In this document: positions 11,530 to 25,300 of the stretch, in pieces
How the letters are laid out: every line of letters begins with the position of its first letter
Position numbering within the stretch: the first letter of the stretch is position 1
NCBI GenBank assembly: GCA_018881555.1
Contig: JACAXG010000009.1
Span: 14,283,326 to 14,347,325 of the forward strand
Length of the DNA: 64,000 nucleotides
Source: Amblyornis subalaris
Lineage: Eukaryota > Chordata > Aves > Passeriformes > Ptilonorhynchidae
Reading direction: 5' to 3'
Translations under genes and position numbers: made by a program
Notes under the pieces: model-generated
Database searches by the model: none
Told to the model about the DNA's origin: nothing
Seen by the model: only the letters and a program-made list of their open reading frames with translations

Positions 11530-14500
11530 TGTTTACATAGCTTCTATGAGAAAGGACAGCTTCTCACAGAGTGCAAGAAGCTGGAAAATTTCTCTGCTAA
11601 AGCTTTTCAGCATCCACACTTAGAAGCATTTATCTAAACATGTTTAAAGCTATCTAATCCAAGACTTTTACATTTAGGTGGTCTGATTTTCTAAAATTTA
11701 TCTTCATAGTCTACAGGAACTGCCTTTGATTGTCCTGATTACAAGTCTGCAATGATCAGAGACACTATTTTCTGATTTTAAAGAGGTAACGAAGAGAAAG
11801 AAGGAGAGAAATAATGAACAGATATAATGCTGAAGGCACAATAATTGAAAGGAAGAGCAGTATTTCTTAGTATATTGCAAACTAAATGGAGGTTGTGCAG
11901 TTTAAAGGAAAGGTTACAGGGTCTATTGCACAAGAAAATTTCAATTCAGGGCCAGCAGTGGCCACCTGCGGTAAGGAAGATGCCGGTGAAGAAGAGGAAA
12001 CGAGTAGTACGATGCATGGATAATAGGCCTTGTAAAGAGAGGATTCAATAAAGCAGCAGCTGGAGAGGCATCCTAGCACTTCAGCAGTCTTTGTTACGTG
12101 TGGTGCTGCTGGTATGCTGCTGTTCTACTCATTCCTATTGAAAAAATCAACAAGAGACTAAGTAATGCTTAGGAAAATTAGATTGCATTTTCACCTTATA
12201 ATAGGAAATGGGCTTTTTGTTCAGTAGAAAATAACAGACAAATCTATTTGTTATTAAGGAGGTTTGTGTATATCTTGTTTCATCAAACAAATCTCCAATG
12301 AGTCTTTTTTACAGAGAATTCAGGGAAATAGTTGTCTGGTTATATGTAAGGGAAATTTCTGGATTGCTACTCATGAGAACTGTTAAGAGGCAGGCATAGA
12401 CTTCTCCAGTCCAAAGCAAAGATTTGTAATGTGTTCATAATGACTGACCTACAGGAGATACATATAAGTAGACATAAAAATATTTATAGGCAAATAATTT
12501 ATCCTGAATGTTTTTGACACTAGCTAACCACAGACAAATGGAAGTATGTAAAAACATGTGACGATCCAGTTGTCACCAAAGAGCTCAGTGCCTGTTAGTT
12601 AATCTAGGTGGATAGTTCTTGAAGCATATGAAGCATTTTAAAACTCACATCTTCAAAACGTTATTAAAAGTGAGTAAAGCTCCACTGAAATGGCTGGACT
12701 TGTTCACACATTTATGCAAAAGGAGGGATTTCTGAGCTTGAATGCTTGGCATAACTACTGAAGCTTCAGGGATGTATCTGTACCAAGGTCCAAGTCAGGG
12801 GCGCGCACTGAAATCAACCGTGACACTCTGCAAGCCCTGGTTGACCTCAAGTGGAATATTTTAAATCATTGAACTTCATGTTTCTTTGCTTCATAGAATT
12901 GATCACATCATCTACTTAAAAATGTATTTCAGTGACATGGTACCCAATACCAAACCAGCCAACCAGCCCCTTAACAAAAAAGACAGCTTTGTATCTTAAG
13001 GTGAGAGCAGAGAAATTATTCCCTGAGATGACATCAAGGAAGAAATGAATCACTGAATATTTCCAGCAAGAAGTTGTTGACAGACTGAGGAAGGCAAATA
13101 ATTCAATGATTAAGTAAGAAGTCTGTTATTTTCCTTTGTTGTATATTATTTGGGAAGTGTGATTTTTATTTTTATACTTTCTGAGTAATAGTAGAGGAGA
13201 AAGGATAACTAACATAATAGAGGGAAAAATATCACTTTGAAATATGTGAAAGACGTGATCTCAGATAAAGGTTCCTAATGAAGGAACTGAGAACACTTAA
13301 AGGGCAGAAAAATAAGAAGGAAACCCGTGGATTTGTGTCATTGTGTGAACAAATGCCCCTATATCTTTTGTTTCAAGTTGACCCCAGGGTCATCAATCAC
13401 GGTAAGACTGTCCCCCATGCAAGTTCGAGTGTGAGATGAGGCAGCTCCTCCTCAGAAAACACTTGGAGACAGGGAAAATATCCTCCATATATACCTCGAA
13501 GTGGAGAAAAGTATTGCTAAATTTAATCCAAATTAGATCACGTGAAGTTTCATATATTCCTATTTTATTTTTTTTTTAATATTTATTTTCTTTGTGTATA
13601 TGCATGGATAATGGGCAGGAAACATAATTTTGGCTGTGACAATCCAACAAATTCGATTGCCCATGGCATAGATCATCATAGCTCTTTTGAAATCAGTGAA
13701 GTTATGGCAAGATATCCCCAGTCACAGATTCAATCTATAATGCAGAGTGACAGTGTTTTCAACAGTCTGGAGGTGATTTCTGCCATGACCCTCCTGCACA
13801 CAGCTGCGCTAACATAAGCCAGCTCACATGTAGTGCCGTCCTCTTTTTTTCTGCAAGCAAGCAAACAAGCAAGGACAGCAAATATTATGACCCTCACTTC
13901 ATCCAGACAGCTGACAATAGAAGAAGGTTTTCACTTGAACCATAGCTGTTTACAAAATGTTTTGTTCAGCTCTGACTAATAACTGTTCAGGGAAATTCTT
14001 GAGGGAAGTTTCTACATGGAACTGACACATCATGTAGATGACTAAGTTAATAAAATATCACTCTTCCTTTTCAGTGAACAGTGGGGTACTAGAGACAAAG
14101 TCATTTGGATTACCCAAAAAGGGAGATACTAGAAAGACCAGGGCATCTTCATTTAGAGCAGGGCTGTTAGATATTCTGGCTAAAGTGATGTCTGGTGTGT
14201 TAAGGTCTCTGGAGGTTTAAAGTATATTATCAGTGTCTGGCATCTCATCTTCTTTTTCTCTCCTATCTAGGTCAAACAGTTCTTGTTATAAGCTGTTTAT
14301 GGTACTGTTGTGTTTCAGGTCTATCTCATGATGCTTAAACCAGAAATTCTTAGTCATGAGAATGAATCTATTCAATTGCCAGTATTTATTCATAACATAG
14401 AGGCACACCTGTTTGCAGATATAATTCCTCATTTTCGTCACACACAAATGGAGATCAAATCTTCACTCTCCTTAGCAACACCTATATGTAGAAAATATAG

Positions 14501-17500
14501 CTATATAAATTTTTTGCCATTGCAGAAGTTTTTGTTCCTGTCATATATTCAATTTGTGCTGGGAATCACTATGGAAAATACCAGTCTTGAAATGAAATTA
14601 TATATTTATTATTTAGTAAAATGATTAATAATCACTGGTCATGAGCTCTTTCATTTTACTCATATTTTTAAAGCTTTTTTTTAAAACTATGGTTATGTTA
14701 GATATGCATTGAAGCTTTCCATATAAGCTAAGCCTGACAAGCATAGAAATAATTTTCTAGCATAAAAATTGTTAAGATGTTTCTGACCCTTCTAATTTAA
14801 AACCTTCTCTACTCATCCTCCTGCGAATAGTTTCATTACCTTCAATTTATTTTGGAAATTGGAGACAACTTGTGACTAAGACACTGCAAAGGTTGATTCA
14901 GTGCTTATTTGGCAACTGAAATACGAATGTCCTTACAATATTATAGAGTTTAGACACAGTGAATACAGAAAGGACAACTTTAACTCTCAAAATGAGTGCT
15001 CCATTGCAAAACATTCAAAAGGACTTATTTTCATTGACCAGTATTTTCCAAAAAGAAGGCTCAATTAAGATGTCTCAAACAGGACTTTCAAAATCCTTGG
15101 TGTAGAGAAATTCAAGACATGGTGTTACCACTTTCTACTCTGCTGTTCTAAATGGCAATTTGACCTTGTTTCTTGGTGTCCTGTTTTATCAATTAGTAAC
15201 ACTGCTGCTAAAGCTAACAGAGCATTTTGGGAACAGTGTCTCTGGGTTTGGAGTTTGGGGTGTTATTGAGCCTTCCAAATCTCAAATCATGACAGGATGT
15301 ATTCTTGATGTATGCTGCTTTTGAGATTTCCATTTATCTGTTTGTCTGGTTTTCTGAAGGCTATAGCAGGATTTTTATTATGCACAAAACCAAAAAGTTG
15401 CTGGTTTGTTTTCCTGCATGGTATTTATGACCATAATATAAAACACAGTAAAACAAACTGAGAGAAGAATTCTCAGTGTGTTTCTTTCCTGCAGTTTCTC
15501 CAACAAAATTCAATACTCACAACCATTTCGGTAAAGCTTATTTCTTGCCACCTAAAGGAATGATCTCCAAGACCAGAAACTCACTTCTTCCAGCCCAAAA
15601 GAAATGCAGGTATCTTTCAGGGTAAGTGTAAAACCACAGCACATAAGTGGGGAAAAGTTTCTTTCTCTACAGGTTGGTTTTTACATGCAAGACTTTTCTT
15701 TCTTTCCTAAATTGCCAAAACTTCTGCAGGATCATAGGCGATGATAAACAGAATAGGGAGGAAGTGTATATATTGCCTAATATTTTTGTCAAATGTGTCA
15801 CTGAAGAGGAAACAAAGGAAGAGGAAGCAATCTTTGGTAATTTCTTTTTCAAACATGTATTTGCACCAGGGAGGCCAACACTGCATTCCCTTAGGTACGA
15901 AAAGTGCTAGAATAAAGTCTGAGAACTTCTCTCTCTGACAGTCAAACACAGCTGCAGGAGCTGGAAATGCATTGTGTAGACTATAAAATGGGATGTACAA
16001 ATAATCACACTTTACTTTCCAAAATTCTCTCTGCTTTACATTAAAGGTCAAGCAGAACAGCTCTTTCATCTCCTAGTGTTCACAGCTAAGGACATGCATG
16101 GTAATCTTCCTCAACACTGAGCAGTATTACTAAAAACACATTATTCATACTTAAGCACTGAGGCTTTATAGAGCAGCTGCTCTGTAAATTCACCAGAGGA
16201 AGGTGATTAAGTCCTTGTATGGCCACTGTATCGTATGCAGACCTCTCGGTGCTCTCTTACTGTGCCATTCTGAATTTGAGGTGTCAGGGATTAAAAGTTG
16301 GTGTGAGATGACTATTTGCTGGTCAGCACGGGTGTGACAGAGTAGTTAGTCCTACTGTCATCGAAAAGGTGCCAAAAGAACTGGTGGCTGGTCCTACTGT
16401 CATCAAAAAGGTGCCAAAAGATCGGGGGGCCCTTTGGCATGTCATGAGCTCCTCAATTTGGTGTAAAATTGTGTTTGTTTTCTCGTGCCCAACTTTGCAC
16501 CCTTTGTGCCTTTTCATCTACTACTATTTCTCTCCTTTTGTGGTTTTTCTGCCTCTTGACCATCTTTCATTTCTTCCTTTGTTGTCTCAATCTTGTGCTA
16601 GTGATCCTTTTTCCCTTTGTCTGTTTTAGTTCCCCGCCCTCTTACACTGAGGGATGCCTTGCAGTTGGTATTATGATGAGATTAGTAATGCTCCCAAGAC
16701 AGCGTGGAGCATGCCACACTTAGCTAATCCAGTCCTTTTCCTGCTCTTTGTAGATGACTTCAGAACAAACAGAGCAGAGAGAGGCCCCAATGAGGGCAGT
16801 GTAATGATCCACTTCTATATGGGGTATAAAGTCTTTTTTTTTAAAGAGGGCTATTATTTTTCCATTTTATTGTTTTCTGCCTTTCCCATCCTACCCTGCC
16901 ACAAGGCACACAGATGCAGATCTGCCCTGCTTTCTGGAGAGGGCATGTTTTTACAGTCCAGGTGGACTTTAAAATTACCCCCATGTTCCATTCCATCACG
17001 CCTGTAACACTGTGTGAATGATATATATGTTATATACCCAGAGGTGGCAGTATTATTTTCACGGCATGATTTCCTTGGTGTCCTGTAACAGCTGTGTCAG
17101 GCAGCAACTGTCTTTGCAAGGATGCCCCTCAGAAATGAGATCTTTAGGTCTCTATTGTAAGTAAAATCCCTGGGGGAGAAATACAAGCAAGCTGATCTGC
17201 TGATGAGTTTGGCCAAAGACATGAAAGCTGAAACAGCTGACTTGGCACAACTTTCTTAGTGAGCTCAGGTTAAGCAGAACCTGCACCTAAGCCTAACAAG
17301 GAAGAAATGCACACAGAAGAAAGAAGGGATGCAGAGAAGCTGAAAGCAAAGTAGTGACAGAACAGATTGCCATTCTGGAAGACAATAACAGCCATTATTT
17401 GTATCTGGCATGGTCTCACACCTGGGTCCAAGCACCTAATTACATCCTTTAGTAAGACTAATGGCTTGGGACAGGGGGATATACAGTTGAACCTCAGGTA

Positions 17501-18227
17501 AATCCATTGGCCCTTTTTTCCTGGTCTGTGCTCCCTGAAATTCTATGCTGCTGTGTAACTGCTGTACAGCAGCTTAGTTTTTTAGATTTCCCTCAGAAGG
17601 AATTGCAAAAAAGCAGTTCCTTCACTTCCAAGCTTGAATAAAGTACAAATTCCTAAAGGCAACACTGTTTTATTTCACTTGAGGCAGAAAATTGATATAA
17701 GTAAAGCTGAATATAGAATCACAAGCTAAACTGACCAGTGCTGTATTTTTGTTGTACCTTATCACTGTATTTATTTCGGTGACTTTATGACTTTTACAAA
17801 TGCATCTCTAATAGGAAATTGTTTTCTATGAAACAATCCACTTTTCCACATCACATATCACACTGTAATTATTTTAGTTAATGACAACACATCTACAGAA
17901 ATCTATTTGGCCTGCAAGGGAAAAAAGCATATACAACGCATGCATCTAAACACAGTTTGTGTTTCAATAACACCTGTAACTGTGCTTCAGTGCTTCAGTT
18001 TCTGGGATCCAAATTGAGGCACTTCTAAAGAGAGCTCGATGTATCTGAGAATGCAGAGAGCTCCCTCTGGAAAGCAATGGCTTAACTGGCACCATGCTTA
18101 TTAGATACGTTTCTTTGGGGGTGGTAGCACTGGTGTTGTTACTGTATGTAACATAAAACTGTATTTGTTATCTCTAAAATACAGCTACTTGGCATATGCC
18201 TTTACCTGTGCCTATATCACTCACTCT
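11530..18227. other. Intergenic DNA, no gene recognised
   Basis: Unique-looking AT-rich sequence. Open frames are at most about 120 codons, overlap on both strands and lack recognisable motifs. It contains a two-copy 42-bp-period duplication at 16349-16421. No transposon termini or RNA genes identified. Confidence 0.5.
16349..16421. repeat. Two-copy tandem duplication, 42-bp period
   Basis: A 31-bp segment beginning GTCCTACTGTCATC and ending GGTGCCAAAAGA occurs at 16349-16379 and again at 16391-16421. The copies differ at one position (G versus A after CATC). The interval between them is not conserved, which suggests a local duplication rather than a satellite. Confidence 0.85.
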
Positions 18228-19371
18228 CTTGCTGTTATGGGTTCGACAAATGAAAATTTCTTTTCTTTTCCCCATGTAGCTGGGAGGCTGTGTAGGTGGG
18301 GAGGGGCTGGCCGGGAACTAATGAGCGATGCTTAAGAACAAAGAAAGTTGCCTGTCCACCCACATTCTGCACTGATCACCCAGAATGGACGATACTTAAA
18401 GACAAAAGCAATCGCTTGCCCAACGCAGAAGCCAGGACAATTTCCCCAATTAAAGAAACAAAGAGCTGGAAATGTTGGCAAGGGGGTTGTTTCCCCACAA
18501 GCTGGAGTTTATCATCACAAGAGATGAAGGGGGACTTCCCGAGACTTTGGCGAGAGGCGGGTGGAGACCGGGCTCGCTGCTGCCTTCTGGACTCGGCATT
18601 CAGAGAGAACAGTCGTGGCTGCAGTGAGTGCTGGTTTTGTGCCGGGAACATTGCTACACTGCGGCATCTCCTCTGGCTCGCTCCAGAGCACGGATACATT
18701 CTGGCATCTCCGCGAGGGTCCCACCGCGGCACAGGGTACAGAGTTACGCTGTGGCTGTCGCTGCCCGGAGCTGCTCGCCTCTGCCATCTCTGCCGCCAGC
18801 CCGGGTTTCTGCTCCACGTGGGTTGGCGCCGGGGTCTACTCGTCTCTACTCGTTCCTGCCTTCTGCTGGCCCCTCGGTGGGTGGTACCGAGGTCCATCGC
18901 TCCTCAGTTGGACCTGCTGCCTGCGCTGCTTGCTGCCCGCTGCCGAGGTTGGTGGAGCCGGGCTGCTGCCCCGTGGGTTCGCACCGGGAGCGATCTCCCC
19001 TCTCCCTCTCCCGCTCGCTGGAGCCGCCATTGCCACGTGGAGAGGTCGCTGCACTCGTGCCACAGCGCCCCCTGCAGCCGCGGGGGAGTCACCGCAGCCT
19101 CTCTGCCCCAATGGAGAATCGCCCAGCGACAGAGAAAGGACTGTGACTGGGTTTGTCTGCTCTCTTATTGTTGCTGTTTAACTGTCTTTTTATATGTATA
19201 TAGACATATAATCCTAGTAAAGAACTGTTATTCTTTTTAACACATCTTTGCCTGAGAGCCCTGTAATTTCAAAGGTATAGTAATTCGGAGGGGGTGGGGT
19301 GTCATCCTCTATCCAAGAAAGGTTTCCCACCTTCCTTGACAGACACCTGTCCTTCAAACCAGGACACTTGC
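18228..19371 (+). mobile_element. Long solo LTR (ERVL-like, songbird type) with 5-bp target duplication
   Basis: The LTR body is 18233-19366 (1134 bp), starting TGTTATGGGTTCGAC and ending AACCAGGACA. It is flanked by a perfect CTTGC duplication (18228-18232 and 19367-19371). The 5-bp duplication and the length fit ERVL/ERV3-type elements. Orientation is inferred as plus: an AT-rich TATA-like run (about 19188-19210) and a variant poly(A) signal AGTAAA (19216-19221) lie about 150 bp before the 3' end. The centre, about 18.55-19.11 kb, is GC- and CpG-rich. The sequence looks like LTR families I associate with passerine genomes, but the family name needs a repeat search. There is no internal retroviral region. 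Confidence 0.85.
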
Positions 19372-22300
19372 CATTTGAGATAAGCTTCAAGTATTTACAA
19401 TTGATGTTCCCATTTAAAAGGCAAACTCTACAAATGTGTTTTTCCCTCATAATATTCCATAGAGGCTAAAGGTTCAATTTCCACAACACACCACAAGTCT
19501 GAATGGGATTTTATTTACCATCTTAAGTGCTATTCTAGTGCTCTTTAACAAAAAAGTCTTGTGTCTAGGTCAAGCTTACCTACTGCCCATTAGAATTCCA
19601 GAGGCTTCTGATTATCCATCCTATCTATTGAGCTTTATTATTTCTATGGGTTTTCAGGCACTTCACTGTTGTAAATTGTTTTTGCAATAAAGCACCTTAT
19701 CTATTACCCAGAAAACTGTTTTTTTGTTATCCATTACAGGGAAAGTTTGTTTTCTCCTTAACTCCTAAAGAAGGCAGAACTAATCAGCTATGAATTTTTA
19801 TTCCACTGATCAGTGTCATCTCCAAATTGTGTTGTAAGGTAATTTCTTGTTTCTGCACTAGAGAGAAACAATGCCGATCAAGGACAAAGACATATGTAAG
19901 CAGACAGACTCCTGCCAGCATAATCTGTAAGTGGGAAGTTAACACTTGGCTCTTTGAAGCAAGTTCTGACCTGACAATAGCAATAAGCTTCTCAGAACTG
20001 GGTCAGAGAGACTGAAGGGTCAAAAAAATAATTAATGTTCTGCTGAAACAACATGATTTTGGTACTGTTGAGCATGTAGTTATTCTTCCCTGCTCCTGCT
20101 CCGAAGTAATATAGTCAGAAAAGTTATACGAAATGTATCTTTCTACTGATCCTGAATAAAATATAGGAATATTTTAAAACTATATGAAAGCAGTGTACTT
20201 TAAGTATTTTTAGATTGCTTTCTTTCTTCCTTTTTTTTTTTGTTACTCAAGAGAGATAAAATAGGCAGCATCTCTCCATCTTTTGAAAATGATACATATG
20301 TCTAAAACAGTGGTGCTTCGGCTATAGATCTTCCAGCTGTGGTATTGTTACTAATTTTTAAATGTCTCCATGACTAACTAAATCTGTTGGATGATGTCCT
20401 TCTAAGTTTAAGTGGAATGGTTTCACAGGGATCTGTGAAGTGTAAAGACAAAGGCTCACCCGAATGCAAACACAGGACTGACCCCAGCTACCTCTCCCCT
20501 CTTCCTCCTTCTCCTGCCCCCCACCATCACCTAGAGCAGTTGTAAAGGGCATTCTTTTGATTTGGTTTTATCCATCTGCCTTGTAGTGTCAGCCTGCTTA
20601 CTGTCAAGCTTGCAAGTGTGAAGGAATATGTATTGCTCCTTGTCTGGATGAGTGGTGTCTCTTAGGATGAGAAAAGCCATTGGAGTGGCTCTTCTGGGGC
20701 TGGAAGTGTGATAGCAGCAGCATATTTAAACATCCTGCAGAATGAATCACTTTATCAGCCTGTTTAGACATGAGTCATGGAGGCTCATGAAAGGGTTCCA
20801 ATGGCTTGTTGTTGCTTTAATAAATTGTCTGTTGTAAACTAATTTATGTTCCTGGTTTGTACCTTTTTTTTAATTTCTCAGGATAAATCTTAGCTAGGAA
20901 ATACCCTGCACCAATAGAAGGTTGCAAAGTATCTCTTAGGCATTTCTTGCTCAAGGGTCTTCAGTGATGGTTGATTTACAGTAGAAGTAAATCTGGGGGA
21001 CTACATCAACCTCATAAGAAATCTAAGTTTCTTTTTTCGCTGTGGAATTGTCCATGAAAGATTAAGTGGTCCACAATGGAAAGGCTAAAGAGCAATGCTG
21101 ATGGGACCGAGAGGAAACAAGGAAAAAGGTTCAGGGTGTAGATGATGATTTCATGGAGCAAGCATACCATGCTGCCTCTGCACAATAAACAATTTGGGGA
21201 AAACTGAGCAGAAATGTCCCTTTCTTCTTTGATTTGGTCCCATGGGAATTTCTTGAGGCAATGCTCTGTGTGTGGCCCACAACTCTACCTCAGTGGACTC
21301 AGGGCCACTGAGGATTGGAGCTGGAGGGCATGGGCGGCTTCAGGACCAGCCTTTCCGCAGATCTGCTCAGCAGGGAGGGTTTGGCAACGGCAGACAGTGC
21401 CACCCTGGAAGGCCAAACGGAGCTTGGCAGCTGCCCTGAAGTCTGTCCTCTCCCTTGCTAAACAGATCGTCCTCTTGGGATACATTCCCATGGGACCGAT
21501 GGGCAGGGTTTTTATGTATTTGTTGACTTTCATGCTGCTTGTGCGAACACATGCTAGCCCACGGCGCACCGTGACTAATGCCCAGCATATGTGGTGTTCA
21601 TAACTGGGATCTGCACAGAGCTACTGCCCTTGAAGTGGCGGCTGGCCAGCTCTGCTGCCTAGCAGTCTACACAGAAAGGAGCCCCTTGTTTGCGTACCTC
21701 AGCTGCTGCTTCCACAGCTCACGCCCCACACTATTGTGAGCCGGTTTGTGATGATAAACCAAACTAGGGCCAAACACTGCGGTGTGCATGGGCAGGTGTG
21801 CACCTGCCTGGTATGCACATGTGTGCAGCTTGTGTTTATGCAGAAATATGGGCTCACAGGAGGTTTGGGGTGCTTTCAGCCCTTTCTGCCACCTGTTGTG
21901 GGAAAAATACTCTGTGAACATCTGTAGAAGCAGAAAGATCTCACACGTGCTGCTGTCTGATAGACATCCTCCAGTGCTCAGCACAGTAAAGATTTATTCT
22001 TCTCTGTGAATCTTGCAGTGCTCTGGCTGGGATGTCTTATTACAGCCTTTCATCTCTTTAACCAGATAGTTTTAAACTGAAGAAATAATTTAAGTTCAAA
22101 AAACGGTTTAGCTTATATGTTTAATTATTTGTTGGCGAACACTTTTATTTCCAGGGCCCTGTTAATTAATGAACAATCCATTTAACTGATGTTTCCCCCC
22201 TGCTATTGTACGAAATACTTTAAAATATGCTACCCATTTGTATCCATATGCCATAATTATTTTCTTTAAAGGCTTGAACATGAGAAGCACGTTCTTTAGG

Positions 22301-25300
22301 TTTCCTTCCCAAACTGAAGCAAATGCTTTAAATGTGCTTGCATTCTCATTTGCTATCATACAAGTTGCTCTCTATCACTACATAAAGCTGCTGCTTCAGC
22401 ATACTTGAATCTTGCTGCCGCTTGGGGGCTGAAACTTTCTGTCAAATTCAGGAGCTTACTGTTTTTTTTTCTCTATTGGGTTCACAGTTGAAGTGCTAGA
22501 GTCATCTGCAACTCTGGCAATAGCTCTGTTTCCCTGCTGGCTGCAGTCAAAATCTGGCTCCATTCAAGTCACACAAGCTCCACATTTTGTGCCCTGCTAC
22601 CAAAACTGGACTAAATAACATTTTTCCTGATCTGACCTGCCCCACCCCTACCTCTTCCACCATGTAAGGTGAGAAGAGACTATCAGCTTCATATCTAAAG
22701 TAGAGGGATTTGTTTTGTGCATGGGTCAGGTAAAACATTATTTGCTTAGATGAGAGTTACCCCAAGGAGACATACTGCAGTTGGCTGTGCTTGGCCTGGA
22801 ATAAAACCAGTTGGATCCATAGCTGTGACGGTAACTGAGGATTAAAATGACAACCTGTGGTTTCAGCATCTGTGCCCTGAAAAGAGATACAGGACTATAT
22901 ATTCTAAATGTATAATCAAGGAATGGGAAAGATTAACAAGCAATATCTGTCCTCTGTAATCAGCTTTGAAAACAACAGTAATAATTCTCACTTGATTGAT
23001 TATTTGATGGGGTCTAGTAAATATTTGAACCAAATAGTAATATGCATCTATAAACAATTGAAAATATATGACTTCAGGTAACCTTACCCTCAAGAAGCAG
23101 AAGTGACTAAACACTTCCTCTTGTGCCTCTTCACCTTTGATTCACTCACTTTCCATCTGTGTACCACCTTTCTGCTGTGTGCCGACAGAAATAATATCTT
23201 GCTGTTGAGGCAAAATTAGGATTTTGTGAAGCTTTGGCTGTCTGACCTGAGTGGGGCTATGCTGGTGTTATCAGCTTTGTCACATGGTAGGCCACTTAGC
23301 ACTGTTGCCCTGGTCCAGACACCTGTCTCCTGAGCACTCGTTCTTCCTTAAAAATCTGAATATACTGGGTAAACAAATTCTTATCTTATTTACTGTCTCC
23401 ATAACCTTTACCAAGTATTTGAGAGACTCTCAAACACCAGAGCTCTGATTCTGCAATTGCCAGTTGGTTGTATTCGTAGAGAGAGAGGCAAAGACTCCAT
23501 GTTCACTTAGCATGAGAAACACTTTCAATTTTCAGGACCATACTTAGGCCAATATAATTACATCAAAGTTGTATCTTAGTTACATCAGAGGTGAGTCTGC
23601 AAGGAAAAAAACTGTGTTTTCCCTTGATTTACTGGCCTCGTCCATTCTGCATTTGTGGTGGCTTTGAGTCATTTTCTAATAGTTCTTAGAAGTCCCATTC
23701 AAAGAACAGTTAAGAACAACATTTAGTTTGTGTCTTGTATACACAAGACAGAATTGCATACACGAGAACACTTTCATGTATTTTTTTGACTTTATGTAAT
23801 CTACATAATGGAAATATTGTTCCATTCCTGTGTTTTCATAGATGAATATGCTAACAAAAATATTCTTTCCTGTTTTAAAGAATATCAATGGACAAAAATA
23901 GACAGTGATGTGCAAATACAAACTTGTACTTTCATGTTATTCATGAGGGTTAGCTCATTGTCCACACTCCAGATGTGAAACAAAAATGCAGGATTGCTGT
24001 GGGAATTGGAACAGCATTACCACCACAACAAAATGGTTGGAAAAAAGATTACTGTGACAAACACAATATTTAATGGCTTTAACTTGGATTCCAAAATCAC
24101 TTTCTATCTGCCATTCACCAGGAACAGGAAGGAAGATAAATTTGTATTCAGCAAAAAAGCAGTATGCTGGTCCTTAATACTCTGTACTTGGAGACTGACC
24201 CTGGGCCAATTTTTGGAGTCTTGGTCTCATAATTTTTCAAAGTCACTAGATTTTGCTTAGACGGTAAAACCACAGTTTTCCCATTATTTGTTTATGCAAT
24301 GGCTCACAAACAGCATGGCTAAAATCCAGTGTGGAATCTTTGAAAAAAGCATATGGACCTTGCAGCATGCCCAGTCCAAATCCTGGTCATGGAAAAAAAA
24401 TGGGCATGGTTTCGGTTTTGTTATGAAACCTTTGAACTATTTGAGTAATTTTTGTCCATGTTGAACAATTTCAGGGCTATTTTCTTCCCGAAGACAGCAA
24501 TTTTTCTTACTGCGTTAAAACATTGACATAGTAACAGGTGTATTTAAAGCACATTTCATTATTAGTACACAAACTAAACCCCAAGTCCTTTACTAAGAAC
24601 ACAACTAAGTATTTGCCATTAAACATTTGAATCTCCCTCCCACAGTGCATGGCCATCGACATAAAACACAACAAATGTGCTGGACATAAACTAAAGAAGT
24701 TGAAATGAACTCCCTCTGAAACAGCATTTACTAGATCTGGCCATAGTATATGGGTTTCTGTGTGTGGGTAGGAGATGGAGGATCAGTCAGCTGGTCTGTC
24801 TTCCTCTTGGCTGCATATATTTTGACCAAGCTCAGTATAAAAATCTTTATTTAAACAGCAACTTATGTTCTGATTCAAAACCAAAAATTAAATCTGATAC
24901 CTTCAGAAATATGCTTACAGTTAAATAAATGTGTATACTTCACAAAACCAAAAACCTGCAAACCAACCTTCAAATTATTATTAAAAAAATAGTCAACAAA
25001 AAAAGTTCTCTTTGGTTTGTAACTTAGTTTTGAAATAATTTACAAAGCAGTGGTTAAAGTCCTACTAGACAAGCTATAGAGCTCTGCACTATTAAATACA
25101 CTTAGTTCTAAACTGGGTTAGTCTGTCCTTCAGGGCAATGCCACAATAGTTAAGGTAGTGCCAAAAAATCACATGCTTGCAGCATATTTACTTGGAAATA
25201 AGGAGTGTATTGAAAGCCAATGTCAGTGGCTTCAAGATCCTGTCTCACCAACCCAGTGATTCCAGGTAGCGGGATGCACACCTGGACAGGATTCCAGAGG

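Noticed and set aside
18238..18248. GGGTTCGAC as a tRNA T-loop
   Set aside because: It is part of the LTR start. There is no acceptor stem, anticodon arm or B-box partner.
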